Below are positions 1-5,089 of a stretch of 6,513 nucleotides of DNA, one piece after another. A program made the translations under genes and the position numbers. Source of the DNA: CAYXST01 sp964472495 (GTDB taxonomy: Bacteria; Patescibacteriota; Minisyncoccia; Portnoybacterales; UBA2143); the NCBI GenBank assembly GCA_964472495.1, contig CAYYLD010000019.1, positions 1-6,513 of the forward strand, written 5' to 3'. Numbering within the stretch: position 1 is the first letter of the stretch; each line of letters opens with the position of its first letter. Under the pieces are notes generated by a model. That model did no database searches, had not been told where the DNA came from, and worked only from the letters and a program-made list of their open reading frames with translations.

Positions 1-2
1 CG

Positions 3-62
3 ACTAAATCAGTTGGTGTTCAGATATCTTTGCCTGGCTGGCGGGAGATTTTGCCTTGGTAA
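3..62 (+). CDS. C-terminal end of an upstream gene (partial)
   Basis: This frame is open from the window edge to a TAA at 60-62 and reads TKSVGVQISLPGWREILPW. A clear intrinsic terminator starts about 22 bases after the stop, which is where one would expect the end of a transcription unit. The 19 visible residues are too few to assign a family. It could be the last gene of a preceding operon or simply an open frame by chance. The terminator position is the main support. Confidence 0.35.
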   Translation, partial: TKSVGVQISLPGWREILPW

Positions 63-84
63 AGAATCAAGGACAGTCCTTAGA

Positions 85-117
85 AAAAATCCACTCTTCT
101 GTGGATTTTTCTTTTTT
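85..117 (+). terminator. Intrinsic terminator upstream of the pilin cluster
   Basis: A perfect 10-bp stem, AAAAATCCAC (85-94) with GTGGATTTTT (101-110), closes a 6-base loop and is followed by a T-rich run to 117. It separates the upstream gene from the pilin cluster and argues against extending the first pilin frame upstream through this region. Confidence 0.75.
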
Positions 118-125
118 GGGCTTGA

Positions 126-134
126 TGGTATAAT
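126..134 (+). promoter_or_regulatory. Extended -10 promoter of the pilin cluster
   Basis: TGGTATAAT is a perfect TATAAT (129-134) preceded by TGN, the extended -10 form that can work without a good -35. No convincing -35 lies 16-18 bases upstream, where the terminator's T-run sits. Transcription would begin near 140-142, at or next to the ATG at 142, which suggests a leaderless mRNA for the first pilin gene. Confidence 0.6.
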
Positions 135-141
135 GAAAATA

Positions 142-693
142 ATGTCAAAAAACAATCTTCAGAAAAATTACCTTGGCCAGCAAGTTGGTTTTACGTTAAT
201 TGAATTATTAGTGGTTATTTCTATTATCGGTTTGCTTTCTGCTTTAGTTTTAGCTAGTCACCACAGTAGCCAGAAAAAATACGTGCTTGCCCAAACCGGT
301 CAACGCTTAGTTTCCGATTTTAGAAAAGCTCAGAATATGGCTATGAGCGGGGTGGACATTGAACTGGGCTATTGCGGATACGGTTTACAGATTAATCATA
401 GCGCCCGGCCAACTTCTTATTATTTTTATGCTGATAAAGCGGCTAATTGTCAGAATAGTAATAACAAATACGACGGCAGCGATGACATTATTGAGACGGT
501 TGATTTAGCCAGCCAGATTGAATTTCAATCAACTTCGCCAGCTCCCATAGATATTTTTTTTAAACCTCCCAGCCCAACCACCTATATCAATCAAGATGCC
601 GGAGTCGGTGTCTCCGGAACAATCATTTTAGAGATAGCCGGAACTTCTTTTACTAAGACAATTACCGTGACCACGGCTGGTTTGATTCAATAA
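142..693 (+). CDS. Type IV pilin-like protein, GspH/FimT type
   Basis: A minor pilin or pseudopilin of about 183 residues, expected to sit in the inner membrane and be built into the base or tip of a type IV pilus. The N-terminus carries the prepilin signature G-FTLIELL: prepilin peptidase would cut after Gly16, leaving Phe as residue 1 and Glu as residue 5. One hydrophobic helix follows (about 17-40). The next stretch, FRKAQNMAMSGV, and the later GYGLQI/SYYFYAD strands resemble GspH/FimT proteins. Two cysteines (in GYCGYG and ANCQNS) could form a disulfide. The frame is open back to base 13, but that crosses a terminator and the promoter, so the start is placed at 142; ATG at 133 is an alternative but overlaps the -10 box. 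There is no Shine-Dalgarno sequence. The order FimT-PilV-PilW-PilX downstream matches minor pilin operons. The family is clear; the exact subtype is inferred. Confidence 0.88.
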   Translation: MSKNNLQKNYLGQQVGFTLIELLVVISIIGLLSALVLASHHSSQKKYVLAQTGQRLVSDFRKAQNMAMSGVDIELGYCGYGLQINHSARPTSYYFYADKAANCQNSNNKYDGSDDIIETVDLASQIEFQSTSPAPIDIFFKPPSPTTYINQDAGVGVSGTIILEIAGTSFTKTITVTTAGLIQ

Positions 694-730
694 GGACAGC
701 CATTTTTACTGTCTTCCTGGAACCAGGACG
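694..730 (+). other. Short inverted repeats between the first two pilin genes
   Basis: Two small inverted repeats sit in the 66-base gap: GACAG (695-699) with CTGTC (709-713), and TCCTGG (715-720) with CCAGGA (723-728) separated by AA. Neither is followed by a T-run, so they do not look like a terminator. They may fold in the mRNA between the genes; no function can be assigned. Confidence 0.35.
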
Positions 731-759
731 CCGTAAAAAAGATTGCTCTTATTCTCTAA

Positions 760-1245
760 GTGTCTAATCGTAGTCAAAAGGGCTTTACTTTACTGGAAGT
801 GATCATCACTATTTTTATCGTGGCCATTGGTTTGGTTGGGATTTTGGCTTTGGCTAATATCTCCTTAAAAGGACCTTCTTTAAGTAAAGACAGATTAATT
901 GCTTCTGGTTTGGCTCAAGAAGGGATTGAAGTAGTTAGGGATATACGGAGATTAAATACAGATGTGACTAATTGGGATAATTGGTATAATGGCTTGGCTA
1001 ATGGCGATTATCGAGTTCAGCATGATAGCACCAGTTTAGTCACGCCTTATTCTGGTGCTTATTTAAAGATTGATGCCGATGGCCTTTATCAGTATGATAC
1101 CGGGACAGAAACCCCTTTTAAGCGCAAGGTGAAATTAGAAAAAGAGTCGGCTAACGAAGTGAAAGTGGTTGTTGAAGTCAGATGGAATATTAAGGAGGAG
1201 GAACATATTTTGATCGCTGAAGACAGATTATGGAACTGGAAGTAA
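760..1245 (+). CDS. Minor pilin, PilV-like
   Basis: A 161-residue prepilin-type protein, probably a minor pilin of the type IV pilus priming complex. The signature G-FTLLEVI gives predicted cleavage after Gly8 with Glu at mature position 5, followed by a hydrophobic helix to about residue 30 (IVAIGLVGILALANISL). The next segment, IASGLAQEGIEVVRDIRR, resembles the A-x-x-x-A-E-x-x-x-E helix seen after the membrane segment in PilV and PilX proteins. The C-terminal part is a beta-rich globular domain with several tryptophans. The start is GTG at 760: an in-frame TAA lies immediately upstream (757-759), so no longer form exists, and no Shine-Dalgarno sequence is present. It overlaps the next gene by 16 bases, consistent with one operon. 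The PilV label rests on the N-terminal features and gene order. Confidence 0.85.
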   Translation: MSNRSQKGFTLLEVIITIFIVAIGLVGILALANISLKGPSLSKDRLIASGLAQEGIEVVRDIRRLNTDVTNWDNWYNGLANGDYRVQHDSTSLVTPYSGAYLKIDADGLYQYDTGTETPFKRKVKLEKESANEVKVVVEVRWNIKEEEHILIAEDRLWNWK

Positions 1246-1730
1246 AAAACAAAGGATTCACTTTAATTGAACTACTCATTGCTCTAGCTGTTTTTAGTCT
1301 GGTTATTATCGCCATGTCGGCTACGGCTGTTTCAGTGATTAAGAGTCAACGGAAGGGATTTGCTCTCCAGGAAAGCCAGGAAACAGCTCTCTATATTTTG
1401 GAATCGGTCAGTAAGGAAATTAGAATGAGTACAATTAATTCAGTTAGCGGTGGGCCAGAAGTTTCTTTAGATATTACCAATTTTAAGGGGGAAAATGTTG
1501 AGTATCGCTTTAACAGTCAAAAGTTCCAGCGTCAGATAAATAGTAGTGGCTGGCAAGATTTAAGCCCATCTAATCTGGAAGTCACCGGCGCTTTTTATAT
1601 CAGGAGAAGTTTTACTCAGCCGGTTCGGGGAGCGGTTACTTTAGTCATACAGATAAACAGCCAGGGCAGAGCCGAGGAAGAAACAGAGATTGATTTACAA
1701 AGCACTTTATCTTCAAGGTCATTTCAATGA
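1230..1730 (+). CDS. Minor pilin, PilW/GspJ-like
   Basis: A 166-residue prepilin-type protein. It has a short basic leader, the motif G-FTLIELL with predicted cleavage after Gly9 and Glu at mature position 5, and a hydrophobic helix to about residue 32. The segment QESQETALYILESVSKEIRMS resembles the amphipathic helix of PilW/GspJ pseudopilins, where the N-terminal helix continues into the globular domain. The remainder is predicted to be beta-rich (VEYRFNSQKFQRQI, VTLVIQINSQG). The ATG at 1230 lies inside the end of the PilV-like gene, so translational coupling is likely. The AAGGAGGAGG run at 1193-1202 is too far upstream to serve it directly. Together with its neighbours it would form the minor pilin tip complex that starts pilus assembly. 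Confidence 0.85.
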   Translation: MELEVKNKGFTLIELLIALAVFSLVIIAMSATAVSVIKSQRKGFALQESQETALYILESVSKEIRMSTINSVSGGPEVSLDITNFKGENVEYRFNSQKFQRQINSSGWQDLSPSNLEVTGAFYIRRSFTQPVRGAVTLVIQINSQGRAEEETEIDLQSTLSSRSFQ

Positions 1731-1737
1731 CGATGGC

Positions 1738-1778
1738 GAGGTCCGGCCTGCGAGGCCGGACCTCGCAGGCCGGACCTT
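1738..1778 (+). repeat. 41-bp palindromic element, left copy
   Basis: A GC-rich palindrome between the pilW-like and pilX-like genes. With U = AGGTCCGGCCT and U' its reverse complement, it reads U-GCG-U'-CGC-U' (1739-1777). The arms 1739-1755 and 1761-1777 pair perfectly over 17 bp, with a G-T wobble at 1738/1778 and a 5-base loop CCGGA. The middle unit can pair with either side, so alternative hairpins are possible. No T-run follows, so it is not a standard terminator. The bases TCAAGGTC (1713-1720), in the end of the upstream gene, are also complementary to its right edge (1773-1780). Confidence 0.88.
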
Positions 1779-1811
1779 GAATCATCGAATCAACCTCGAA
1801 TCATCAATCAA
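1779..1811 (+). repeat. Short GAATCA repeats before the pilX-like gene
   Basis: GAATCA occurs three times (1779-1784, 1787-1792, 1798-1803), followed by TCAATCAA up to the start codon. It is a simple-sequence spacer with no visible ribosome binding site; it may be a remnant of repeat insertion or slippage. Confidence 0.4.
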
Positions 1812-2174
1812 ATGAAAATAGTAGATTTCAAACAACAAGGAGCTATTTCTATTTTCTTAGCTGTTTTACTTCTGAGCGAATTATTGACCATTAGTTTAGG
1901 TATCTCTTTTTTGGCGATTAGCCAATTAAAGATGTCTAGACAGACAGGAAATTCGGTGGTTGCTTATTATGCTGCTGAAAGTGGCGCTGAAAGATGCTTG
2001 TACGAGGCCAGAAAAGGAACTGGCCAATGTCCTTTTTCTGACATCCCTCTTGATATTAGTTCAGAATGTACTTATACTACCACTTACGCTACTTCTACGG
2101 ATACGGCAACTGTTACTTCCATTGGTCAATTTAAAGAGACCGGCCGGAAATTAGAACTGACTTGGACTTTTTAA
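1812..2174 (+). CDS. PilX-like minor pilus assembly protein
   Basis: A 120-residue protein with one N-terminal membrane helix (about 11-37) followed by SRQTGNSVVAYYAAESGAERCLYEARK. That segment is the typical PilX pattern, in which the helix leaves the membrane with an AAE-G-E motif. PilX-type proteins often lack the standard prepilin signature. Here a Gly10-Ala11 junction could be the processing site, but mature position 5 would be Phe rather than Glu. Three cysteines (62, 73, 86) lie in the small C-terminal domain, so one would remain unpaired if a single disulfide forms. The start has no Shine-Dalgarno sequence. It follows the pilV- and pilW-like genes as in classical minor pilin operons, but is separated from both neighbours by mirror-image palindromes, so it could be a mobile or separately rearranged unit. 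Confidence 0.75.
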   Translation: MKIVDFKQQGAISIFLAVLLLSELLTISLGISFLAISQLKMSRQTGNSVVAYYAAESGAERCLYEARKGTGQCPFSDIPLDISSECTYTTTYATSTDTATVTSIGQFKETGRKLELTWTF

Positions 2175-2179
2175 TTAAC

Positions 2180-2220
2180 GAGGTCCGGCCTGCGAGGTCC
2201 GGCCTCGCAGGCCGGACCTC
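2180..2220 (+). repeat. 41-bp palindromic element, right copy
   Basis: With U = AGGTCCGGCCT and U' its reverse complement, the core reads U-GCG-U-CGC-U' (2181-2219). Perfect 18-bp arms 2180-2197 and 2203-2220 enclose the loop TCCGG. Except for one edge base, it is the reverse complement of the copy at 1738-1778: the outer units are the same and only the middle unit is flipped. It lies 5 bases after the pilX-like stop codon and has no T-run. Confidence 0.9.
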
Positions 2221-2232
2221 AAGACAAAATAT

Positions 2233-2976
2233 ATGACTAAATTAAAAAAGAAGGCCTTAAATCTTTTGCTTATTCTGGTTATCGGCGGCTTGGGGGGAAT
2301 TCTGGCTGATCAGTTTCTTTTACCTTATTTAGCCACTATTCCGCCTTTTTCTAAAATTGGCTTTATCTGCCATGTTGGCAATGGAACAACCATCATCCAT
2401 CCAACCGAAAAGATAACCATTACCGAAAATGAAGCTCTGGAAGAAGCCATTGATAAAATCAGTCCTTGTTTAGTGGCTATTCAGTCTTATCAGAATAAAA
2501 GTTTGCTTAGTCAGGGGACTGGTTTTATTGTGACCAACGACGGCCTAGTCGTCACGGCCGCTGATTTGCTTTCCAGTCGGGCTACTCAATATTTAGTTTT
2601 TCACAATGGCCAATCTTTCAATGGTCAGCTAATCAAAAAGGATTTGGAGAATAATTTAGCCCTATTAAAGATAGAAAAAACTAATTTGCCGGTTGTTTCC
2701 TTAACTGATTTGGAGGACCTTCGGTTGGGCCAGCGAATCATTATCATCGGTCTGAAATATCATCAAGATAAGTTTCTGCCTTTTGTTAATTTAGGAATTA
2801 TTCGGAGTATTAATCAGCAAATCTTAGAAGTTAATCTAAACGAGGAGAATTCTTTAGCCGACGGCGGTCCCTTGATAAATGTCAAAGGCGAGGTGGTTGG
2901 GCTGAATCTGGTTGATTATAAAGGCCTGCTTAAAACTATCCCGGCTAATAAAATAAAAGAGTTCATCAATTTATAG
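2233..2976 (+). CDS. Membrane-anchored trypsin/DegP-fold protein, probably inactive
   Basis: A 247-residue protein with an N-terminal membrane helix (about 9-33) and a chymotrypsin-like domain of the DegP/HtrA (S1C) type outside the membrane; no PDZ domain follows. The family landmarks are easy to place. GTGFIV-NDGLVVTAADLL (95-113) matches the usual GSGFI-GYIVTNNHVV. LENNLALLKI (138-147) matches DIALL. SLADGGPLIN (207-216) matches GNSGGPLIN. At all three catalytic positions the residue differs: His becomes Asp111, Asp becomes Asn141 and Ser becomes Asp210. Peptidase activity is therefore unlikely, although the fold-defining glycines and beta strands are kept. The frame is intact, which suggests selection for binding rather than decay. 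It sits right after the minor pilins, where PilY1 often lies in other bacteria, so a role in pilus assembly or as a surface scaffold is an inference. The start has no Shine-Dalgarno sequence. Confidence 0.82.
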   Translation: MTKLKKKALNLLLILVIGGLGGILADQFLLPYLATIPPFSKIGFICHVGNGTTIIHPTEKITITENEALEEAIDKISPCLVAIQSYQNKSLLSQGTGFIVTNDGLVVTAADLLSSRATQYLVFHNGQSFNGQLIKKDLENNLALLKIEKTNLPVVSLTDLEDLRLGQRIIIIGLKYHQDKFLPFVNLGIIRSINQQILEVNLNEENSLADGGPLINVKGEVVGLNLVDYKGLLKTIPANKIKEFINL

Positions 2977-3013
2977 GGGCGTGGTCGGTTCCCGGGGCGT
3001 TCCTCAAAATGAC
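2977..3013 (-). repeat. Possible intergenic repeat fragment
   Basis: The 48-base gap before rfbB contains GGGGCG twice (2977-2982, 2994-2999) and, on the minus strand, GTCATTTTGAGGAACG (2998-3013). A near copy, GTCATTTTGAGAGACG (14 of 16 bases), lies at 4021-4036 across the rfbB stop codon. Interspersed elements starting GTCATT-TGAG are common in bacterial genomes, so both may be remnants of one. Two short copies are weak evidence. Confidence 0.3.
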
Positions 3014-3024
3014 ACCCTTTTTTT

Positions 3025-4035
3025 ATGAAATTGTTAATCACTGGAGGGGCCGGTTTTATCGGCTCCAATTTTATTAGATATATTTTCAATAAATATCCGG
3101 ATTACAAGATTATCAATCTGGATAAATTGACTTATTGCGGTAATCTGGAGAATCTGCGCGATATTGAAAATAACCCCAATTATGCTTTTGTCAAAGGGGA
3201 TATTGCTGATGGAAAGATAGTCGACCAAATAGTTTCGCGGCGACCCGAGGCGATATTGAATTTTGCCGCTGAATCTCACGTTGACCGGTCAATTCTCGAC
3301 CCCCAGAGTTTTATCAAAACCGATATTCTAGGCACCCAAACCTTATTGGAAGCGGCTAAAAGGCATCAGATTGAGCGATTTATTCAGATTTCGACTGACG
3401 AAGTTTATGGCAGCATTAAAGAGGGCTCTTTTACTGAAGAAAGTCCTTTGCGGCCGAACAGCCCTTACGCCGCTTCCAAAACCGGAGCTGATTTGTTGGT
3501 CCGGGCCTATCAGCAGACCTTTGGTCTGCCAATATTAATCACCCGCTCCTCCAATAATTTTGGCCCTTACCAGTACCCCGAAAAACTGATTCCCCTTTTT
3601 GTGACTAATCTTTTAGAAGGCCAGAAAGTGCCTGTTTATGGCGATGGTCAGCAAATTCGCGACTGGCTTTATGTTATGGATAATTGCGCCGGAATTGACT
3701 TTGTCTTACATCACGGCCAAATAGGCGATATTTATAATATCAGCGGCCATAACGAAAGAACCAATTTAGAAATTACTCAAATTATTTTAGAGCAATTGAC
3801 TAAAGACGAAAGCTCTATTGAGCATGTTGCCGACCGGCCTGGTCATGACCGCCGCTATTCTCTGGATTCAACTAAATTGCAGAAAATGGGCTGGCATCCT
3901 CGATATGAATTTGGAGAAGCCATGGCTAAGACAGTCCAATGGTATCAGGATAATCCTCAATGGTGGCAGCCCTTAAAATCCGGCCAGTATTTAGAATATT
4001 ACCGAAAACAATACCAAGAGCGTCTCTCAAAATGA
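3025..4035 (+). CDS. rfbB: dTDP-glucose 4,6-dehydratase
   Basis: This enzyme converts dTDP-glucose to dTDP-4-keto-6-deoxyglucose in the cytoplasm, the second step toward dTDP-L-rhamnose and other deoxysugars of cell-surface glycans. It is a full-length short-chain dehydrogenase of the extended type (336 residues; the family is about 320-360). The NAD-binding motif GGAGFIG is at 7-13, followed by LDKLTYCGNLENL (32-44), typical of RmlB. AAESHVDRSI is at 81-90. The catalytic segment STDEVYG (123-129) supplies Thr124, Asp125 and Glu126, and YAASK (148-152) supplies Tyr148 and Lys152. RSSNNFGPYQYPEKLIP and RDWLYV are further family signatures. The ATG at 3025 fits the Rossmann strand MKLLITG and has no Shine-Dalgarno sequence. 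No rmlA, rmlC or rmlD gene is next to it, so the rest of the pathway must be elsewhere or absent. It could supply sugar for glycosylated pilins or surface polysaccharide. Confidence 0.96.
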   Translation: MKLLITGGAGFIGSNFIRYIFNKYPDYKIINLDKLTYCGNLENLRDIENNPNYAFVKGDIADGKIVDQIVSRRPEAILNFAAESHVDRSILDPQSFIKTDILGTQTLLEAAKRHQIERFIQISTDEVYGSIKEGSFTEESPLRPNSPYAASKTGADLLVRAYQQTFGLPILITRSSNNFGPYQYPEKLIPLFVTNLLEGQKVPVYGDGQQIRDWLYVMDNCAGIDFVLHHGQIGDIYNISGHNERTNLEITQIILEQLTKDESSIEHVADRPGHDRRYSLDSTKLQKMGWHPRYEFGEAMAKTVQWYQDNPQWWQPLKSGQYLEYYRKQYQERLSK

Positions 4036-4041
4036 CTTTCA

Positions 4042-4070
4042 TTGACAAATCAGCTTTTTTAGGTTATTTA
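4042..4070 (+). promoter_or_regulatory. Promoter of the first helical-protein operon
   Basis: TTGACA (4042-4047) is a perfect -35. A TATTTA (-10-like, 4065-4070) follows after 17 bases. The -10 is poor, but the same arrangement, TTGACA then TTATTT 16 bases later, occurs before the paralogue at 5090, which supports it. The predicted leader is about 65 bases long and ends in a strong ribosome binding site. Confidence 0.55.
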
Positions 4071-4110
4071 TTAAGATAGACAATCAGCATACGATTTAGT
4101 TTTTAAGCTA

Positions 4111-4136
4111 TTTTAGTTCACTAAAAATTAAGGAGG
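4111..4136 (+). promoter_or_regulatory. 5' leader with inverted repeat and strong ribosome binding site
   Basis: TTTTAGT (4111-4117) and ACTAAAA (4120-4126) form an inverted repeat just before AAGGAGG (4130-4136), which lies 5 bases from the ATG. A similar sequence occurs at 5031-5052 before the paralogue. It could be a small hairpin next to the ribosome binding site or an operator for a repressor. Function is not known. Confidence 0.45.
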
Positions 4137-4141
4137 CGAAC

Positions 4142-4570
4142 ATGGAAGAATATGCAGAAGAGATGGATTGGACTATCCAGGGAGTCCTGGTCGCCTTGGA
4201 GAATCCTTCGGCAGCGGGCGAGACAGAAGAATCCCTCCGTAGAAAACTGGAGGCCTTTCTCTATGGGGGTGGCGAGGACGAAGAAATAGCCGAGGCCTAT
4301 CTAAGTGGTTTACTGGCCAGCGATAATCCCAAAGACAGACGCTTTGCTCTTTCGCGGCTATCGGGCTTGGAAAAGATGAGCGAAAGGACTTTTCGAGAAA
4401 CGGGCAAGGCCTTGACAAAACATCCGGAAGACAAAACTTTCCTTGAGGAGCAGTTTGGCGAACTAGTCCAACACATTTTCACTGAGCTTGAACAGATGGG
4501 CTACTTAAGTTTGTCAGTAGCCGGAAAGCAAGGAGGGTCAGACAATGTCAAAGATGCCGAAAAGGCTTAG
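4142..4570 (+). CDS. Small helical protein, paralogue family, member 1
   Basis: A 142-residue soluble protein with no signal peptide or membrane segment; I do not recognise the family. It is rich in Glu, Lys and Leu and looks all-helical, with short helix-turn-helix blocks reminiscent of HEAT-like repeats. It shares a backbone with the genes at 4545 and 5090: LENP (19-22), AEAYLSGLL (50-58), D-x3-D-x2-FALSRL (61-73), then a Pro (95) and Leu-rich end. Residues 50-73 align without gaps with the next gene at the same numbering. The ATG at 4142 is fixed by AAGGAGG 5 bases upstream. The 3' end overlaps the next gene by 26 bases, so the two are co-transcribed and probably coupled. The C-terminal tail after about residue 120 (polar, glycine-rich) is not shared and may partly reflect the overlap. 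A heteromeric complex with its paralogue is a reasonable guess. Confidence 0.8.
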   Translation: MEEYAEEMDWTIQGVLVALENPSAAGETEESLRRKLEAFLYGGGEDEEIAEAYLSGLLASDNPKDRRFALSRLSGLEKMSERTFRETGKALTKHPEDKTFLEEQFGELVQHIFTELEQMGYLSLSVAGKQGGSDNVKDAEKA

Positions 4571-4895
4571 GAATATGGGCCTTGAAGGGCTGATAAACGA
4601 GTTCGACAATCCGAAATCGCCATATGATAGTGAGCTTGTTATCCATCGGGTCGGTTGTCTTCTGGATAATCTGGCCAAAAAGAAAGAGAAAGCCGAAGCC
4701 TTTTTCCGGAGGTTGTTAGAGAACGGCAGTAAGGGGGACAAATTATTCGCTTTGGGCCACCTAGCCAGAGTCAGGGGACTCAATGAGGAGACCCGTCTCA
4801 AGATAAGAGAGTTCTTCCTTAACCCGGAAAATAAGGTTCTGGCCGGAAAAATTGAACAGGCCCTTGACCAAATGATCTCTTCGTCGGCTCATTAA
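4545..4895 (+). CDS. Small helical protein, paralogue family, member 2
   Basis: A 116-residue soluble, probably all-helical protein and a diverged copy of its upstream neighbour. Shared positions include FDNP (20-23), AEAFFRRLL (50-58), D-x2-FAL-x2-L (65-73), T-x3-KI-x2-F (83-90), NPEN (93-96) and the closing Leu-rich helix. It is more basic than member 1 (KKKEKAEAFFRR), so the pair could interact through charge. The start ATG at 4545 has AAGGAGG at 4530-4536, eight bases upstream, inside the end of member 1. An intrinsic terminator follows 30 bases after the stop. No catalytic motif, zinc ligand or nucleic-acid-binding motif is visible, and no function can be assigned. Confidence 0.8.
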   Translation: MSKMPKRLRNMGLEGLINEFDNPKSPYDSELVIHRVGCLLDNLAKKKEKAEAFFRRLLENGSKGDKLFALGHLARVRGLNEETRLKIREFFLNPENKVLAGKIEQALDQMISSSAH

Positions 4896-4920
4896 GACGT
4901 TCTTCGAGAACAAACTCGTC

Positions 4921-4956
4921 AAAGACCCCATCAAACCCCGATGGGGCTTTTTATTT
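4921..4956 (+). terminator. Intrinsic terminator of the first helical-protein operon
   Basis: A 7-bp GC-rich stem, CCCCATC (4926-4932) with GATGGGG (4940-4946), closes the loop AAACCCC and is extended by AAAG/CTTT pairing around one unpaired A. A T-rich tail follows (4948-4956). The same sequence, differing by one base after the stem, ends the unit at 5090. Confidence 0.88.
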
Positions 4957-4997
4957 AAACTCCTTATCTTATTCTTCAAATCACATCTGTGTAATTA

Positions 4998-5026
4998 TTG
5001 ACATGACAATAAGACAATGTTATTTT
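4998..5026 (+). promoter_or_regulatory. Promoter of the second helical-protein unit
   Basis: A perfect TTGACA (4998-5003) is followed after 17 bases by TATTTT (5021-5026), four of six matches to the -10 consensus. This gives a leader of about 57 bases. The layout copies the promoter at 4042-4070. Confidence 0.62.
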
Positions 5027-5030
5027 ATCT

Positions 5031-5084
5031 TTATAGTTCTTAAAAAGTTAAGTGATTAAACTCCTGATGACTGATTTTAGGAGG
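5031..5084 (+). promoter_or_regulatory. 5' leader related to that of the first operon
   Basis: The stretch at 5031-5052 (TTATAGTTC, then TTAAAAAGTTAAG) matches 4111-4132 apart from one substitution and a few small length or base changes. CTTAA (5039-5043) and TTAAG (5048-5052) can pair. Unlike the first leader, about 26 extra bases separate this block from AGGAGG (5079-5084), which lies 5 bases before the ATG. Confidence 0.45.
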
Positions 5085-5089
5085 CAAAA

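Noticed and set aside
13..141. N-terminal extension of the first pilin frame to a TTG at 13
   Set aside because: It would run through a perfect intrinsic terminator and a promoter, and would add about 43 residues before a normal prepilin leader.
982..990. TGGTATAAT inside the PilV-like gene
   Set aside because: It matches an extended -10 but lies mid-gene and encodes ordinary residues (WYNG); the nearest downstream gene start is about 240 bases away.
1960..2154. Second + strand frame inside the PilX-like gene
   Set aside because: It is an out-of-frame shadow of the pilX-like gene without a ribosome binding site.
1738..2220. CRISPR array or terminators
   Set aside because: Only two palindromes with a gene between them, no regular spacers, and neither is followed by a T-run.
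3034..3279. Minus-strand open frame inside rfbB, and similar antisense frames at 4173-4482, 4538-4979, 5276-5670 and 5934-6173
   Set aside because: They lie opposite well-supported genes, hairpins or terminators and show no motif or ribosome binding site of their own.
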